Below the pieces are notes generated by a model. It had not been told where the DNA came from. It did no database searches and was given only the letters and a program-made list of their open reading frames with translations. Of a stretch of 18,032 nt of DNA, positions 17,936-18,032 are shown in pieces. Source of the stretch: Ettlia oleoabundans (lineage: Eukaryota; Chlorophyta; Chlorophyceae; Chlamydomonadales); assembly GCA_019693395.1 (NCBI GenBank), contig JAAMXP010001702.1, positions 1,177-19,208 on the forward strand. The letters are read 5' to 3'. The number at the start of each line of letters is the position of its first letter. The first letter of the stretch is position 1. A program made the translations under genes and the position numbers.

Positions 17936-18032
17936 CTGCAGGAGATGGGGTGGGGGTCGGGGGATTGAGGTGTGGTGGTGGTTATGTTTGCGGTGTGTGT
18001 TGGGTGTTGGGTGTGAGGTGTGTGTGTGTGTG
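17936..18032 (-). other. Haspin intron with CA-repeat and C-rich tract at the window edge
   Basis: On the minus strand the sequence runs from a (CA)n tract through C-rich pyrimidines (CCCCGACCCCCACCCC) to ATCTCCTGCAG at 17936, the acceptor of the first visible haspin exon. No exon is seen in these 97 bases. The plus strand carries several G runs. Confidence 0.7.

Noticed and set aside
1..18032. CRISPR array, tRNA, rRNA or bacterial operon
   Set aside because: No regularly spaced repeats, cloverleaf or rRNA-like stretch was seen, and the genes are intron-rich and clearly eukaryotic.

Overview
This looks like nuclear DNA from a green alga (core Chlorophyta, probably Chlorophyceae). The reasons are GC-rich, intron-dense genes with GT-AG introns mostly about 110-330 nt long, TGTAA motifs (the chlorophyte polyadenylation signal) 74-126 nt downstream of three of the stop codons, long Gln/Ser/Ala-rich linkers, and RRLLQ-type secreted proteins. 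The assignment is inference; no marker gene for a species is present. No RNA gene, transposon, organellar gene or CRISPR array was recognised.

Five protein-coding genes were rebuilt by hand by chaining exons through phase-compatible splice sites. Left to right: 1-452 holds no convincing gene but has hairpins and a 56-bp tandem repeat. 453-3574 (+) is a sterol-3-beta-glucosyltransferase-like GT1 enzyme in 7 exons. 3737-8066 (+) is a signal-peptide, single-TM protein with a long Gln/Ser-rich linker and a C-terminal C3HC4 RING, in 9 exons, starting only 162 bp after the previous stop. 8338-11484 (-) is an unrecognised secreted/membrane protein in about 11 exons, convergent with the RING gene. 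11749-16510 (-) is a large RNA-binding protein in 9 exons, with a poly-Gln region, an RRM-like fold, an RS stretch, a possible winged-helix segment and a C-terminal CCCH zinc finger. 17213-17935 (-) is the 3' end of a haspin kinase gene whose 5' part lies beyond the right edge.

The genes do not form one pathway; this is an ordinary gene-dense eukaryotic stretch. The points that stand out are the unusual lumen-TM-linker-RING architecture, the RRM/RS/CCCH protein, an unrecognised surface protein, GC-AG splicing in haspin, a set of 54-57 nt mini-introns beside much longer ones, and two in-frame intron-like segments that could be optionally retained.

Gene spans and most internal splice sites are well supported because every exon-exon junction keeps phase. 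The weakest parts are the first exon of gene 1, the boundaries of exons 8-10 of gene 3, and intron 1 of gene 4. No transcript data were available.
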